A stretch of DNA of 64,000 nucleotides from SZUA-36 sp963774415 (GTDB lineage: Bacteria > Pseudomonadota > Gammaproteobacteria > Xanthomonadales > SZUA-36), in NCBI GenBank assembly GCA_963774415.1, contig CAVZEU010000003.1, positions 992,001-1,056,000 on the forward strand, written 5' to 3'. The notes below the pieces were generated by a model. It searched no databases and was not told the DNA's origin. It saw only the letters and a program-made list of their open reading frames with translations. The position numbers and the translations under genes were made by a program. Shown piece by piece: positions 9,452-18,103 of the stretch (its first letter is position 1; the number at the start of each line of letters is the position of its first letter).

Positions 9452-9737
9452 GGAAAGGTCCCGGCACTGGCGGCGATGGTGTCGGCGGCCCATGGTACAG
9501 AATAATTCCGCCGCTGCCAGTGACCCGCCCGTTGCGCGGTGGGAAAAGGCGTTCTCCGCGTACCGGTTTTCACGCTTTTTTTAGATTTGCGACGAAACGA
9601 ATCGCAGTAATTGCAAGGCTTTACTGCCCTTCGGCGCGAACCGCGGTTTGATGCCCGCAAGTTGCCTCTTCTATAAGCTGTTGAAAATGAAAATAAACTA
9701 CAGTATTTCAGCCAAATGGTTTCGCTCCGCACGTGAT

Positions 9738-9766
9738 TTGACAGCCCTGGTTTGCGGCGGTATTGT
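9738..9766 (+). promoter_or_regulatory. Predicted sigma-70 promoter of the nrdJ operon
   Basis: TTGACA (perfect -35) at 9738-9743, a 17-base spacer, then TATTGT (4 of 6) at 9761-9766. The start point would fall near 9773, immediately before the first NrdR box. The remainder of the 415-base gap between trmL and nrdJ (9452-9866) is AT-richer than its surroundings and shows no gene. Confidence 0.55.
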
Positions 9767-9777
9767 TTACCACCGAA

Positions 9778-9793
9778 ACACAATATCTTGTGT
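9778..9793 (+). promoter_or_regulatory. NrdR box 1
   Basis: The 16-mer ACACAATATCTTGTGT is a near-perfect inverted repeat that fits the known NrdR operator pattern (ACAC-AT-rich-GTGT). NrdR is the ATP/dATP-sensing repressor of ribonucleotide reductase genes. Confidence 0.8.
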
Positions 9794-9809
9794 TGTTCAG
9801 GAGGACAAG

Positions 9810-9825
9810 GCACAATAAATTGTGC
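9810..9825 (+). promoter_or_regulatory. NrdR box 2
   Basis: The 16-mer GCACAATAAATTGTGC is a near-perfect palindrome starting 32 bases after the start of box 1, about three helical turns. Paired boxes at this spacing are typical of NrdR-controlled promoters. It ends 41 bases before the nrdJ start codon. Confidence 0.8.
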
Positions 9826-9866
9826 CCGGTATTCAAATAAAACCAAATAATTAAACAGGATAATTC

Positions 9867-12014
9867 ATGAGCAGTGTTCGTGTTGAGACCATAAGCACTG
9901 ATATACAAGCAGTTCCCTTCCAGGAGGCGTCCCTCGACATCTGGGATAAAAAGTACCGCTTAAAATCCAAAATAGGTGAGTGCATCGACAACACCATCGA
10001 TGACACCTACAAGCGGGTGGCCCAGGCGCTGTCGCGGGTTGAAAAGAGCGAAGAACTGCGGCAACGGTGCTACGAGGAGTTTTTGTGGGCCCTGCGGCGT
10101 GGTGCGATACCGGCGGGCAGGATTATTTCCAATGCAGGTGCCAGCGAGCACAAGCCGGCAACGTCGACGATCAACTGTACGGTTTCCGGGACCATCAAGG
10201 ACTCCATGAACGGCATCCTGGACAAGGTGCACGAGGCCGGGCTGACGCTGAAGGCCGGTTGCGGCATCGGTTACGAGTTCTCCACCCTGCGGCCGAAGGG
10301 CGCCTACGTCTCGGGCGCGGGCGCGTACACGTCGGGCCCGCTGAGTTTCATGGACATCTACGACAAGATGTGTTTTACGGTGTCCTCAGCCGGCGGGCGC
10401 AGAGGCGCACAGATGGCGACCTTCGACATCGGCCACCCCGACTCGATGGAATTCATACGCGCCAAGCGGGAGAACGGCCGCTTGCGGCAATTCAATTGCT
10501 CGCTGCTGGTGACCGATGAGTTCATGCGCGCGGTCGCCAATAACGAGGACTGGGCGCTGGCGTTCCCGCTGACACCGAGCGAGGCCGTCGATATCGACCT
10601 CGAGGATCCGGAGAAGGTGCTGTGGCGGGAATGGCCGGCGACGACCGATTACGTCAGTCGCGAGGACGGGCTGGTCGCCTGCAAGATCTACAAGCGGGTC
10701 CCCGCCCGCCGGATGTGGGACATGATCATGTCGTCCACCTATGATTTTGGCGAGCCCGGTTTCATCCTGATCGACCGCATCAACGAGATGAACAACAATT
10801 GGTTCTGCGAAAATATCCGGGCCACCAATCCGTGCGGCGAGCAGCCCCTGCCGCCCTATGGCGCCTGCTTGCTGGGTTCCGTCAACCTGACCCGTTTTGT
10901 CGAGCAGCCGTTTACCGACAAGGCCCGCTTCAACTGGGAGGAGTACCGCAAGGTCGTCAAGATTTTTACCCGCATGCTGGACAATGTCGTAGAGATCAAC
11001 GGCCTGCCGCTGGGCAAGCAGCGTGACGAGATCGAGCGCAAGCGCCGCCACGGCATGGGTTTCCTGGGGCTGGGTTCGACGCTGACGCTGCTGGGCATGA
11101 AATACGGCTCAGAGAAGTCGCTGGAATTTACCGAACGCGTTGCCCGCGAGATGGCCCTGGCGGGCTGGCGCCAAGCGCTCGAACTGAGCCGTGAAAAGGG
11201 GCCGGCGCCGGTGATGAACGAGGAATTCGAGGTAACCGCGCAGATGTTGCGCAAGCGGCCGGAGATGGCCGCCGACGGTTACAAGGTCGGTGACCTGGTC
11301 AAGGGCTCGGTGCTGCACGCCAGGTACAGCCGTTACATGCGGCAGGTCGCCGACATCGAGCCGGAACTCGCTGCTGCGCTGGCGGAAGAGGGCGCGCGTT
11401 TCACGCACCACACTTCCATCGCGCCGACCGGCACCATTTCGCTTTCACTGGCCAACAACGCGTCCAACGGCATCGAGCCGAGCTTTGCACACCACTACAG
11501 CCGCAATGTCATACGCGAAGGCAAGAAGAGCAAGGAAAAGGTGCAGGTTTTCAGCTTCGAACTGCTGGCCTACCGCGCACTGGTGGATTCGCAGGCGATG
11601 CCGGCCGCTGCCAATAGCGTGAGCGGGCTGCCCCCGCAGTTCGTGGCGGCCGAGGAAGTGACACCGAAACAACACGTGGACATCCAGGCAGCCGCGCAGA
11701 AGTGGATCGACTCGTCCATTTCAAAAACGGCCAACGTGCCCACCGAGTTTCCATTCGAGGATTTCAAGGATATTTACACCTATGCCCACGGCAAGGGCCT
11801 GAAGGGCTGCACCACATTCCGGTTCAACCCGGAAGCCTTCCAGGGCGTGCTGGTCAAGGACGAAGACCTGGCCAATACGACCTACCGGTTCGTGCTCGAA
11901 GACGGCGAAGTCGTGGAAGTCAAGGGCAACGAGGAGATCGAGTACGATGGCGAGGTCCATACCGCCGCCAACTTGTACGACGCGCTCAAAGAGGGTTATT
12001 ACGGGAAATTCTAG
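9867..12014 (+). CDS. nrdJ: B12-dependent (class II) ribonucleotide reductase, catalytic subunit
   Basis: 715 residues. Reduces ribonucleotides to deoxyribonucleotides using a radical made from adenosylcobalamin, with or without oxygen. The ten-stranded barrel carries the radical cysteine in TNPCGEQPLPP (C323) with N321 and E325, and the redox pair C104 (STINCTVSG) and C334 (YGACLLGS); numbering comes from counting in this protein. Near the C-terminus lies LKGCTTFRFNP. It lacks the C-terminal TSCPD/cysteine tail, which is encoded by the next gene 14 bases downstream. The same split occurs in Pseudomonas (NrdJa/NrdJb). Two NrdR boxes precede the gene. Confidence 0.93.
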   Translation: MSSVRVETISTDIQAVPFQEASLDIWDKKYRLKSKIGECIDNTIDDTYKRVAQALSRVEKSEELRQRCYEEFLWALRRGAIPAGRIISNAGASEHKPATSTINCTVSGTIKDSMNGILDKVHEAGLTLKAGCGIGYEFSTLRPKGAYVSGAGAYTSGPLSFMDIYDKMCFTVSSAGGRRGAQMATFDIGHPDSMEFIRAKRENGRLRQFNCSLLVTDEFMRAVANNEDWALAFPLTPSEAVDIDLEDPEKVLWREWPATTDYVSREDGLVACKIYKRVPARRMWDMIMSSTYDFGEPGFILIDRINEMNNNWFCENIRATNPCGEQPLPPYGACLLGSVNLTRFVEQPFTDKARFNWEEYRKVVKIFTRMLDNVVEINGLPLGKQRDEIERKRRHGMGFLGLGSTLTLLGMKYGSEKSLEFTERVAREMALAGWRQALELSREKGPAPVMNEEFEVTAQMLRKRPEMAADGYKVGDLVKGSVLHARYSRYMRQVADIEPELAAALAEEGARFTHHTSIAPTGTISLSLANNASNGIEPSFAHHYSRNVIREGKKSKEKVQVFSFELLAYRALVDSQAMPAAANSVSGLPPQFVAAEEVTPKQHVDIQAAAQKWIDSSISKTANVPTEFPFEDFKDIYTYAHGKGLKGCTTFRFNPEAFQGVLVKDEDLANTTYRFVLEDGEVVEVKGNEEIEYDGEVHTAANLYDALKEGYYGKF

Positions 12015-12028
12015 GCGAGAGCAATAAC

Positions 12029-12757
12029 GTGACTGTCAAAATCAGCAAAAACATCGTCGGCTACGAAGTCGTCAAAAGCGAAGAACAGCTGGCTGCGCAA
12101 AAGACGGCGGAGGAGCAACGCGCCGAACGCGCCAAGGCCAAGGTCATCCGCATGACTGAAAAGGTCATGCGGCCGGAAGGCATGGAAGCGCTGGAAGGGT
12201 CGACCTACAAGATCAAGACTCCGCTCGATGACCACGCCATGTACGTCACGATCAACGATATCGTGCTCAACCGGGGTACGGAGCATGAGCAGCGGAGGCC
12301 GTTCGAGATCTTCATCAATTCAAAGAACATGGATCACTTCCAGTGGATCGTGGCGTTGACGCGGCTGATGTCGGCCGTTTTCCGCAAAGGCGGTGACGTC
12401 ACGTTCCTGGCAGAAGAACTGCAGGCGGTGTTCGACCCCAAGGGCGGTTACTTCAAGCCGGGCGGCAAGTTCATGCCGTCGATCGTCGCCGAAATCGGCG
12501 CCGTGATCGAACACCACATGCAGAAAATCGGTCTGCTGGCGAAGGAAGAATTATCCGAGCAGCAACAGCTCCTTTTGAAGGAAAAAAGGGCGGCCGCTGA
12601 AGCCAACCCGCAAAAAAAAAGTCTGACTGACGCGGATTCCGACGACCCGGCGTATCCGGCTTCGGCCACCGTTTGTTACAAGTGCCACACCAAGGCCGTG
12701 ATCGTGATGGATAATTGCGCGACCTGCCTGTCGTGCGGTTATTCCAAGTGCGGCTGA
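12029..12757 (+). CDS. nrdJb: Class II ribonucleotide reductase second chain (TSCPD domain and cysteine tail)
   Basis: 242 residues from a GTG start preceded by GGCGAGAG. The middle (about residues 60-165) is a TSCPD domain with MYVTINDIVLNRGTEHEQ. A charged linker (about 175-205) leads to a C-terminal cysteine cluster: CYKCHTK, then NCATCLSCGYSKCG. In one-chain class II enzymes this tail carries electrons from thioredoxin to the active site and often binds zinc. The frame is open upstream to 11702, but that stretch overlaps nrdJ and is a shadow. The neighbouring catalytic chain makes the assignment firm. Confidence 0.88.
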   Translation: MTVKISKNIVGYEVVKSEEQLAAQKTAEEQRAERAKAKVIRMTEKVMRPEGMEALEGSTYKIKTPLDDHAMYVTINDIVLNRGTEHEQRRPFEIFINSKNMDHFQWIVALTRLMSAVFRKGGDVTFLAEELQAVFDPKGGYFKPGGKFMPSIVAEIGAVIEHHMQKIGLLAKEELSEQQQLLLKEKRAAAEANPQKKSLTDADSDDPAYPASATVCYKCHTKAVIVMDNCATCLSCGYSKCG

Positions 12758-12802
12758 CTTCCGCGGGGCCCAAACTTCCGGATTCGCTGCTATGATGTGG
12801 GT

Positions 12803-14128
12803 ATGCCACTGCCCCATGAAATAATCAGAGCAAAGCGGGATGGTCAGGAACTGACCGGCGAAGCGATCAGAACCCTTGTCAACGGAATTGCCGGCGGGCA
12901 GGTCAGTGACGCCCAGATCGGCGCCTTCGTCATGGCCGTTCACATCAATGGCATGACCAAGGCCGAGCAACGCGAGTTGACGCTGGCCATGCGCGACAGC
13001 GGGTCCTGCCTGCACTGGCCGGCGCTCGACGGGCCGGTCCTCGACAAGCATTCGACGGGCGGCGTCGGTGACCTGGTCAGCCTGGTGCTGGCGCCGATGC
13101 TGGCGGCATGTGGCGCCTACGTGCCGATGATATCCGGGCGCGGCCTCGGTCACACGGGCGGCACGCTGGACAAGCTGGAAAGCATTCCCGGGCTCAGCGT
13201 CAATCTCGCACCCCGGACTTTCCAGCAAATCGTGCGTGCAGCCGGCCTCGCCATGGTCGGGCAAAGCCGGGAACTGGCGCCCGCCGACGGCCGCATGTAC
13301 GCGGTGAGGGATGTGACGGCGACCGTCGACACCTGCCCGCTGATCGTGGCATCGATACTGTCAAAAAAGCTCGCCGAGGGGCTGGCCGGACTGGTGCTGG
13401 ATGTCAAAACGGGCAACGGCGCCCTGATTTGCGAGCGCAACAGCGCCCGCGACCTGGCGCAGGACCTGGTCGACGTCGCGCAGCTTGCCGGTCTTCGCAG
13501 TTTCGCTCTTATCACCGACATGAACCAGCCGCTCGCCTCCAGCGCCGGCAACGCGCTGGAGGTGCTCGAGGCGATCGCGTTCCTGAAAAACGAGGGCCGC
13601 AATCCGCGGCTGCTCGAGGTGGTGCTGGCGCTGGCGTCCGAGTTGCTGCTGCTGAGCGGACTCGCGAGCACCCGCAAGCAGGCCGGGAACATGCTCAACG
13701 AGGCATTGGCAAGCGGCGGGGCGGCAGACCGTTTTGCGCGCATGGTGGCCCTGCAGGGTGGCCCGGCGGACCTGCTGGAAAAGACCGCGGAATACTTCCC
13801 CCGCGCCCCGGTCGTCAGGCCGCTGGCCGCCGGCAAAGGGGGCTGCATCAGCTATATGGACACGCGCGCGATCGGTCTTTGCGTGGGCGCCCTGGGCGGC
13901 GGCCGGCAGCAGCAGGGCGAGGCGATCGACCATCGTGTCGGGTTATCGGCCCTGTGCAACGTCGGTGACATGGTCGCCAGCGGCGACAGCCTGGTCACCA
14001 TCCATGCCGCCGACGAGGCGGGCTGGCAGGCCGCTGCCAGCAGGCTCGCCGGGGCCATCACCGTGGGACGGAAGACGGACCCGCTGCCGGCGCTATACGA
14101 GTCCATTGCCCCGGCGGCCGCGAACTGA
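12803..14128 (+). CDS. deoA: Thymidine phosphorylase
   Basis: 441 residues from ATG 12803 (a GTG two codons earlier at 12797 is possible; neither has a strong ribosome site). Splits thymidine with phosphate to thymine and deoxyribose 1-phosphate. The family signature SGRGLGHTGGTLDKLESIPG is at about residues 112-131, preceded by the phosphate/substrate loop DKHSTGGVGD. Length matches E. coli DeoA. It starts a salvage run deoA-deoD-cdd directly after the ribonucleotide reductase, linking deoxynucleotide synthesis and recycling. Confidence 0.95.
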   Translation: MPLPHEIIRAKRDGQELTGEAIRTLVNGIAGGQVSDAQIGAFVMAVHINGMTKAEQRELTLAMRDSGSCLHWPALDGPVLDKHSTGGVGDLVSLVLAPMLAACGAYVPMISGRGLGHTGGTLDKLESIPGLSVNLAPRTFQQIVRAAGLAMVGQSRELAPADGRMYAVRDVTATVDTCPLIVASILSKKLAEGLAGLVLDVKTGNGALICERNSARDLAQDLVDVAQLAGLRSFALITDMNQPLASSAGNALEVLEAIAFLKNEGRNPRLLEVVLALASELLLLSGLASTRKQAGNMLNEALASGGAADRFARMVALQGGPADLLEKTAEYFPRAPVVRPLAAGKGGCISYMDTRAIGLCVGALGGGRQQQGEAIDHRVGLSALCNVGDMVASGDSLVTIHAADEAGWQAAASRLAGAITVGRKTDPLPALYESIAPAAAN

Positions 14129-14143
14129 ACGGCAGCAGTTTCG

Positions 14144-14869
14144 ATGCCCAGCCCCCATATCGAAGCAGCCAACGGCGATTTCGCAGAGACGGTCCTGATG
14201 CCCGGAGACCCGTTGCGGGCCAGGAACCTCGCGCAGACGTATCTGCACAACCCCAGGCAGGTCAACAGCGTGCGCAACATGCTGGGCTATACCGGGACGT
14301 TCAGGGGCAAGCCCGTGTCGATCATGGGCTCGGGCATGGGCATGCCATCGATCAGTATTTACGCCCACGAGCTTTTCGAGTTTTACGAGGTGCAGCAGAT
14401 CGTGCGCATTGGCACCTGTGGCGGGCTGCTGGCGGACATGAAGCTCGGCGACCTGGTGCTGGCCGCGGCGGCCGGAACGGATTCAGCCATGAACCGGCAG
14501 CGTTCCGGCGGTTGGGACCTCGCCGCCAGCGCCGATTTTGAATTGTTGAAAAGGGTGCATGACGCGGCGCTGGAGCACCAACTGGAGACAAGGACCGGCA
14601 ACGTTTTTTCGACCGACTGGTTTTACCACCCCGACGAGGCCTTCGTCGAAAAAATGCAACGCATGGGCGTGCTGGCTTTGGACATGGAGACCGCCGCCCT
14701 GTACGCGTTGGCGCGGCAATGCCGCAAGCGGGCGTTGACGATTTTGACTGTCAGCGACGTCATCCCGACCGGTGAGCGGGCCTCGAACGAGTGGCGCCAG
14801 AGCGCCTTTGCGACCATCATGGAGGCGTTCTTGCCGGCCTTGCTGCAGGAGGCCCCGCCAGGTGGCTAG
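14144..14869 (+). CDS. deoD: Purine nucleoside phosphorylase (DeoD type)
   Basis: 241 residues, bacterial hexameric family. Cleaves purine (deoxy)nucleosides with phosphate. Motifs: GDFAETVLMPGDPLRA (phosphate site), RIGTCGGL, and LALDMETAALYAL with the ribose-binding Met-Glu. SDVIPTGE holds the catalytic aspartate. It follows deoA after 15 bases on the same strand. Confidence 0.95.
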   Translation: MPSPHIEAANGDFAETVLMPGDPLRARNLAQTYLHNPRQVNSVRNMLGYTGTFRGKPVSIMGSGMGMPSISIYAHELFEFYEVQQIVRIGTCGGLLADMKLGDLVLAAAAGTDSAMNRQRSGGWDLAASADFELLKRVHDAALEHQLETRTGNVFSTDWFYHPDEAFVEKMQRMGVLALDMETAALYALARQCRKRALTILTVSDVIPTGERASNEWRQSAFATIMEAFLPALLQEAPPGG

Positions 14870-14907
14870 GCGCTATATGATACTGGTATCCCCGCCGGGA
14901 GCATGGC

Positions 14908-15342
14908 ATGCGGTCTAGCCCGGGGCAGGTCGTGGACCGCTTGTTCGCCGCGGCCCGCGGCGCCAGCGAAAACGCCTACGCCCCTTACAGCGGCGCCAGC
15001 GTCGGGGCCTGCGTCCTCGATGGTGAGGGCAACGTTTACAGCGGCTGCAATGTCGAAAATGCGTCTTATGGCCTGACCCAGTGCGCCGAACGTAACGCGC
15101 TGGCAGCGGCGATCAATGCCGGCGTGCGGCCCGGCGAGATCCGCGCGCTGCTGGTTTACGCGAGGGGTTTCGACGTGCTGGCGCCCTGCGGCGCCTGCCG
15201 CCAGGTCATGAGCGAATTGCTGGCCCCCGACGCGCTGGTGGTGACCTGCCTCAGCGAGAGCGATTACAGCAGCTGGCGTCTTGCCGAATTGTTACCGTAT
15301 CCTTTTCAACTGAGCCATTCGAGCCGCGAGGAAAACAAATGA
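14908..15342 (+). CDS. cdd: Cytidine deaminase
   Basis: 144 residues, the short tetrameric type. Deaminates cytidine and deoxycytidine to uridine forms. Zinc ligands and the catalytic glutamate are seen in QCAERNALAAA and PCGACRQVMSE; NVENASYG binds the substrate. The stop codon overlaps the next start (ATGA at 15339-15342), so downstream translation is coupled to it. Confidence 0.95.
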   Translation: MRSSPGQVVDRLFAAARGASENAYAPYSGASVGACVLDGEGNVYSGCNVENASYGLTQCAERNALAAAINAGVRPGEIRALLVYARGFDVLAPCGACRQVMSELLAPDALVVTCLSESDYSSWRLAELLPYPFQLSHSSREENK

Positions 15343-15950
15343 ACGAAAAACACTCCGAGGACCGCCGCCGTTTCCTGCAAACGGGCGCGACGCTGCTGGG
15401 CGCTTCCTGGCTGTCACTGAACGCGCCGGCTGTTTTGGCCGCTGGCCGCGCAGCCGGTGACAAGCTGGCGGCGGCGGCCGCTTTCGATCACCTCGACGCG
15501 GAGGAGGCCGCCGAACTGGCCGCCATCGCCGACCAGATCATACCTGCCGACGAATCGCCCGCAGCCAGCGACATCGGCGTCGTCTATTTCATGGACGCCG
15601 CGCTGGGCGGATTCATGGCGCCGGGCGCGGCTGGCTTCAAGCAGGGGCTTGCCGGCTTGCAGCAGCAAGTCAAAGCGGCTCACCCCGAGCGGTCGCGCTT
15701 TTCCGAATTGACCGCGAAGGAGCAGACAGCGCTGCTGAAAAACGTGGAGGACACGCCGTTTTTCGGCACGGTGCATTTCCTGACCCTGGCGGGGATGTTC
15801 ACGCTGCCGAAGTACGGCGGAAATCGTGACGAAGCGGGCTGGAAGCTGATCGGTTTCGACAAGCGTCACGTCTGGCGACCGCCTTTCGGCTACTACGACA
15901 TCGGTCACCACGGCGAGTCCGCCGTGGCAGCGGACGAGGGCGAGAAATGA
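15339..15950 (+). CDS. Tat-exported gluconate 2-dehydrogenase subunit 3-like protein
   Basis: 203 residues. The N-terminus RRRFLQTGATLLGASW is a twin-arginine signal, with predicted cleavage near VLAAGRA. The rest fits the gluconate 2-dehydrogenase subunit 3 family (AELAAIADQIIPADESP, then a small helical domain), a small partner that helps export and hold the FAD-containing dehydrogenase subunit. It overlaps cdd at its start and the GMC oxidoreductase at its end, both through ATGA. No cytochrome c subunit is next to it. Confidence 0.85.
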   Translation: MNEKHSEDRRRFLQTGATLLGASWLSLNAPAVLAAGRAAGDKLAAAAAFDHLDAEEAAELAAIADQIIPADESPAASDIGVVYFMDAALGGFMAPGAAGFKQGLAGLQQQVKAAHPERSRFSELTAKEQTALLKNVEDTPFFGTVHFLTLAGMFTLPKYGGNRDEAGWKLIGFDKRHVWRPPFGYYDIGHHGESAVAADEGEK

Positions 15951-17626
15951 ATAAGAAAATGAACACACCCACTTTCAAAACGCGCCAGGCCGTGGATTTT
16001 GTCGTCATTGGCTCCGGTGCGGCCGGCGGCGTGCTGGCAAAGGAACTGTCCACGCGGGGCTATGACGTGGTGGTGCTGGAGCAGGGGCCGTACCGCACCG
16101 CCGCGGACTTCGGCCATGACGAACTCAAGGTCATGTTCCAGAACGAATTGATGAACCACCCCGGCTGGAACGATCCGCAGTCGTTCCGCCGCTTTGCCAA
16201 AGACAAGGCCGAAACCGTACCGTTAAACGCGCCGCCGCCCGCGTTCTATTCGCGCGGGGTCGGCGGCAGCAGCGTTCATTTCACGGCCAATTACTGGCGC
16301 TTCCACGCCAGCGATTTCAAGGAGCGCAGCCTGCTGGGCCCGATCGCGGGCACCGGCTTTGCCGACTGGCCGATCAGCTACGAGGAACTCGAGCCCTATT
16401 ACACCCGGGTCGACTGGGAATGCGGGGTATCCGGTGTGCCCGGGCCCTTCGATGAGCGGCGTTCGAAGCCCTACCCGGTGCCGCCGTTGCCGGTGAAGTC
16501 CTCCGGCGTTCTGTTCGAGAAGGGCGCCAGGGCGATCGGCCTGCATCCCCAGCCCGCGCCGATGGCCATATTGTCGCAGCCGCTGAACGGCCGGCCCGCC
16601 TGCCTGCATTGCGGCTTCTGCATGGGTTTTGGCTGCGAGGCCAACGCCAAGTCGTCCTCGCTGGCTTCCATGATCCCGCTGGCGGAAGCCAGCGGTCACT
16701 GCGAAATCCGGCCCCTGTCGACCGTTTTCCGTATCGAAACCAACGACAAGGGGCGGGTCTCCGAGGTCGTGTACCTGGACAGCGAGGGACGGGAACAGGC
16801 ACAGAAGGCCCGCGCCGTGATCCTTTCGGCGAACGGCGCGGAAACCCCGCGGTTGTTGTTTCTTTCGGAATCGCCGCGCTTTCCGCATGGCCTCGCGAAT
16901 TCGTCGGGGATCGTCGGCAAGTACCTGATGGGTAACGGGCACGGTCACGTCGAGGCCGCGTTCGAGCACCCACTGAACGAGTTCAAGAGCGTGCAGGTCA
17001 CGCGCATCGTGCACGATTTCTATGAAAACGACCCGAAGCGTGGGTTTTACGGCGGCGGCGGGCTCGATGCCCGGCCGTTCCTGGATTCGACGCCGTTGCT
17101 GTACGCGCTCGCCGGCATGCCGCCCGACAGACCCCAATGGGGCGCCGAGTTCAAGCAGATGCTGCGGCATTACTACACGCGCAAGATGTCGATACTCGCG
17201 AGTACCACCTCGCTGCCGCTTGAACGCAACAACATCACGCTCGACCCGGTGCTGAAAGACGACAAGGGCCGGGCGGCGATACGCATGACATACATGGACC
17301 ACGACGATGACCTCGCGATGATCCGGTTCTTGCAGGACCGCGCGGTCGCAATCCTCGAGGCCGCGGGAGCCAAGCAGGTCTGGCGCCGCCCGGTCGAAGG
17401 CGGCAAGATCCAGGCGCACCTGCTGGGAACCTGCCGCATGGGCAACGACCCGAAATCATCGGTGGTCGACAAGTATCACCGGGCCCATGATGTGCCCAAC
17501 CTGTTTATCTGTGACGGGTCCAGTTTTGTCAGCTCCGGACGCGGTCAGCCGACGATGACCATCCAGGCGCTGGCATTCAGGGCAGCGGAGCACATCGCCC
17601 GTTTCGCCAAACGCAATGAGATCTGA
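15947..17626 (+). CDS. GMC family FAD-dependent oxidoreductase
   Basis: 559 residues. FAD-binding Rossmann motif VVIGSGAAGGVLAKEL at residues 19-34, and the GMC C-terminal part with HLLGTCRMGNDP, FICDGSSFVSSGRGQPTMTI. Cysteines at 219, 222, 225 and 230 (CLHCGFCMGFGC) resemble the cysteine cluster that holds an iron-sulfur centre in bacterial FAD-glucose dehydrogenases; that role here is inference. It has no signal of its own and would be exported with the Tat-bearing small subunit. The substrate is unknown; an alcohol group on a sugar or sugar acid is likely for this family. ATG 15947 overlaps the previous stop; ATG 15959 is an alternative. Confidence 0.88.
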   Translation: MNKKMNTPTFKTRQAVDFVVIGSGAAGGVLAKELSTRGYDVVVLEQGPYRTAADFGHDELKVMFQNELMNHPGWNDPQSFRRFAKDKAETVPLNAPPPAFYSRGVGGSSVHFTANYWRFHASDFKERSLLGPIAGTGFADWPISYEELEPYYTRVDWECGVSGVPGPFDERRSKPYPVPPLPVKSSGVLFEKGARAIGLHPQPAPMAILSQPLNGRPACLHCGFCMGFGCEANAKSSSLASMIPLAEASGHCEIRPLSTVFRIETNDKGRVSEVVYLDSEGREQAQKARAVILSANGAETPRLLFLSESPRFPHGLANSSGIVGKYLMGNGHGHVEAAFEHPLNEFKSVQVTRIVHDFYENDPKRGFYGGGGLDARPFLDSTPLLYALAGMPPDRPQWGAEFKQMLRHYYTRKMSILASTTSLPLERNNITLDPVLKDDKGRAAIRMTYMDHDDDLAMIRFLQDRAVAILEAAGAKQVWRRPVEGGKIQAHLLGTCRMGNDPKSSVVDKYHRAHDVPNLFICDGSSFVSSGRGQPTMTIQALAFRAAEHIARFAKRNEI

Positions 17627-17642
17627 TGAGGGAGACAATGTT

Positions 17643-18089
17643 ATGAAAAAGCTTCTGCTTGCTGTATTTCTGAGCGGCTGCCTGTGCGGGCAGGCCGTTT
17701 GGGCCGCCGGGCCCGAAGTCACGTATTACCCGATGGCCGGCAACGAGGACCTGCCGTTCTCGGAAGCGGTCCGGGTGGGCCACATGCTCTACCTGTCCGG
17801 CAGTATCGGTCTGGTGCCCGGCACCATGAAGCTGGCCGCGGGCGGTATCGCCGCCGAGACGCGGCAAACGCTGGAGAACATCAAGGCCACGCTGGAAAAG
17901 CACGGTTCGTCCCTCGCCAACGTCGTCAAGTGCACGGTGTTTCTCGCCGATATACGCGACTGGCCGGCGATGAACGCGGTTTACAAGACCTACTTTGCGA
18001 GCAACCCGCCGGCCCGCAGCGCCCTGGGCACCAGCGGCCTCGCACTTGGCGCGCGCACTGAAATCGAGTGCATGGCCACGGTCGAATAG
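17643..18089 (+). CDS. Exported RidA-family protein
   Basis: 148 residues. RidA proteins are small trimeric enamine/imine deaminases. The conserved arginine and glutamate are present in PARSALG and RTEIECMATVE. Unlike cytosolic RidA, it begins with a signal peptide (MKKLLLAVFLSGCLCG). LSGC could be a lipobox giving a lipoprotein, or cleavage could occur after AVWA. It follows the GMC gene by 16 bases. ATG 17643 was chosen because it gives a proper signal sequence. Confidence 0.85.
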   Translation: MKKLLLAVFLSGCLCGQAVWAAGPEVTYYPMAGNEDLPFSEAVRVGHMLYLSGSIGLVPGTMKLAAGGIAAETRQTLENIKATLEKHGSSLANVVKCTVFLADIRDWPAMNAVYKTYFASNPPARSALGTSGLALGARTEIECMATVE

Positions 18090-18103
18090 CGCTGCGCTCG
18101 GTC

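Noticed and set aside
9452..9737. Cobalamin riboswitch upstream of the B12-dependent reductase
   Set aside because: I saw no B12-box-like sequence; the paired NrdR boxes explain control adequately.
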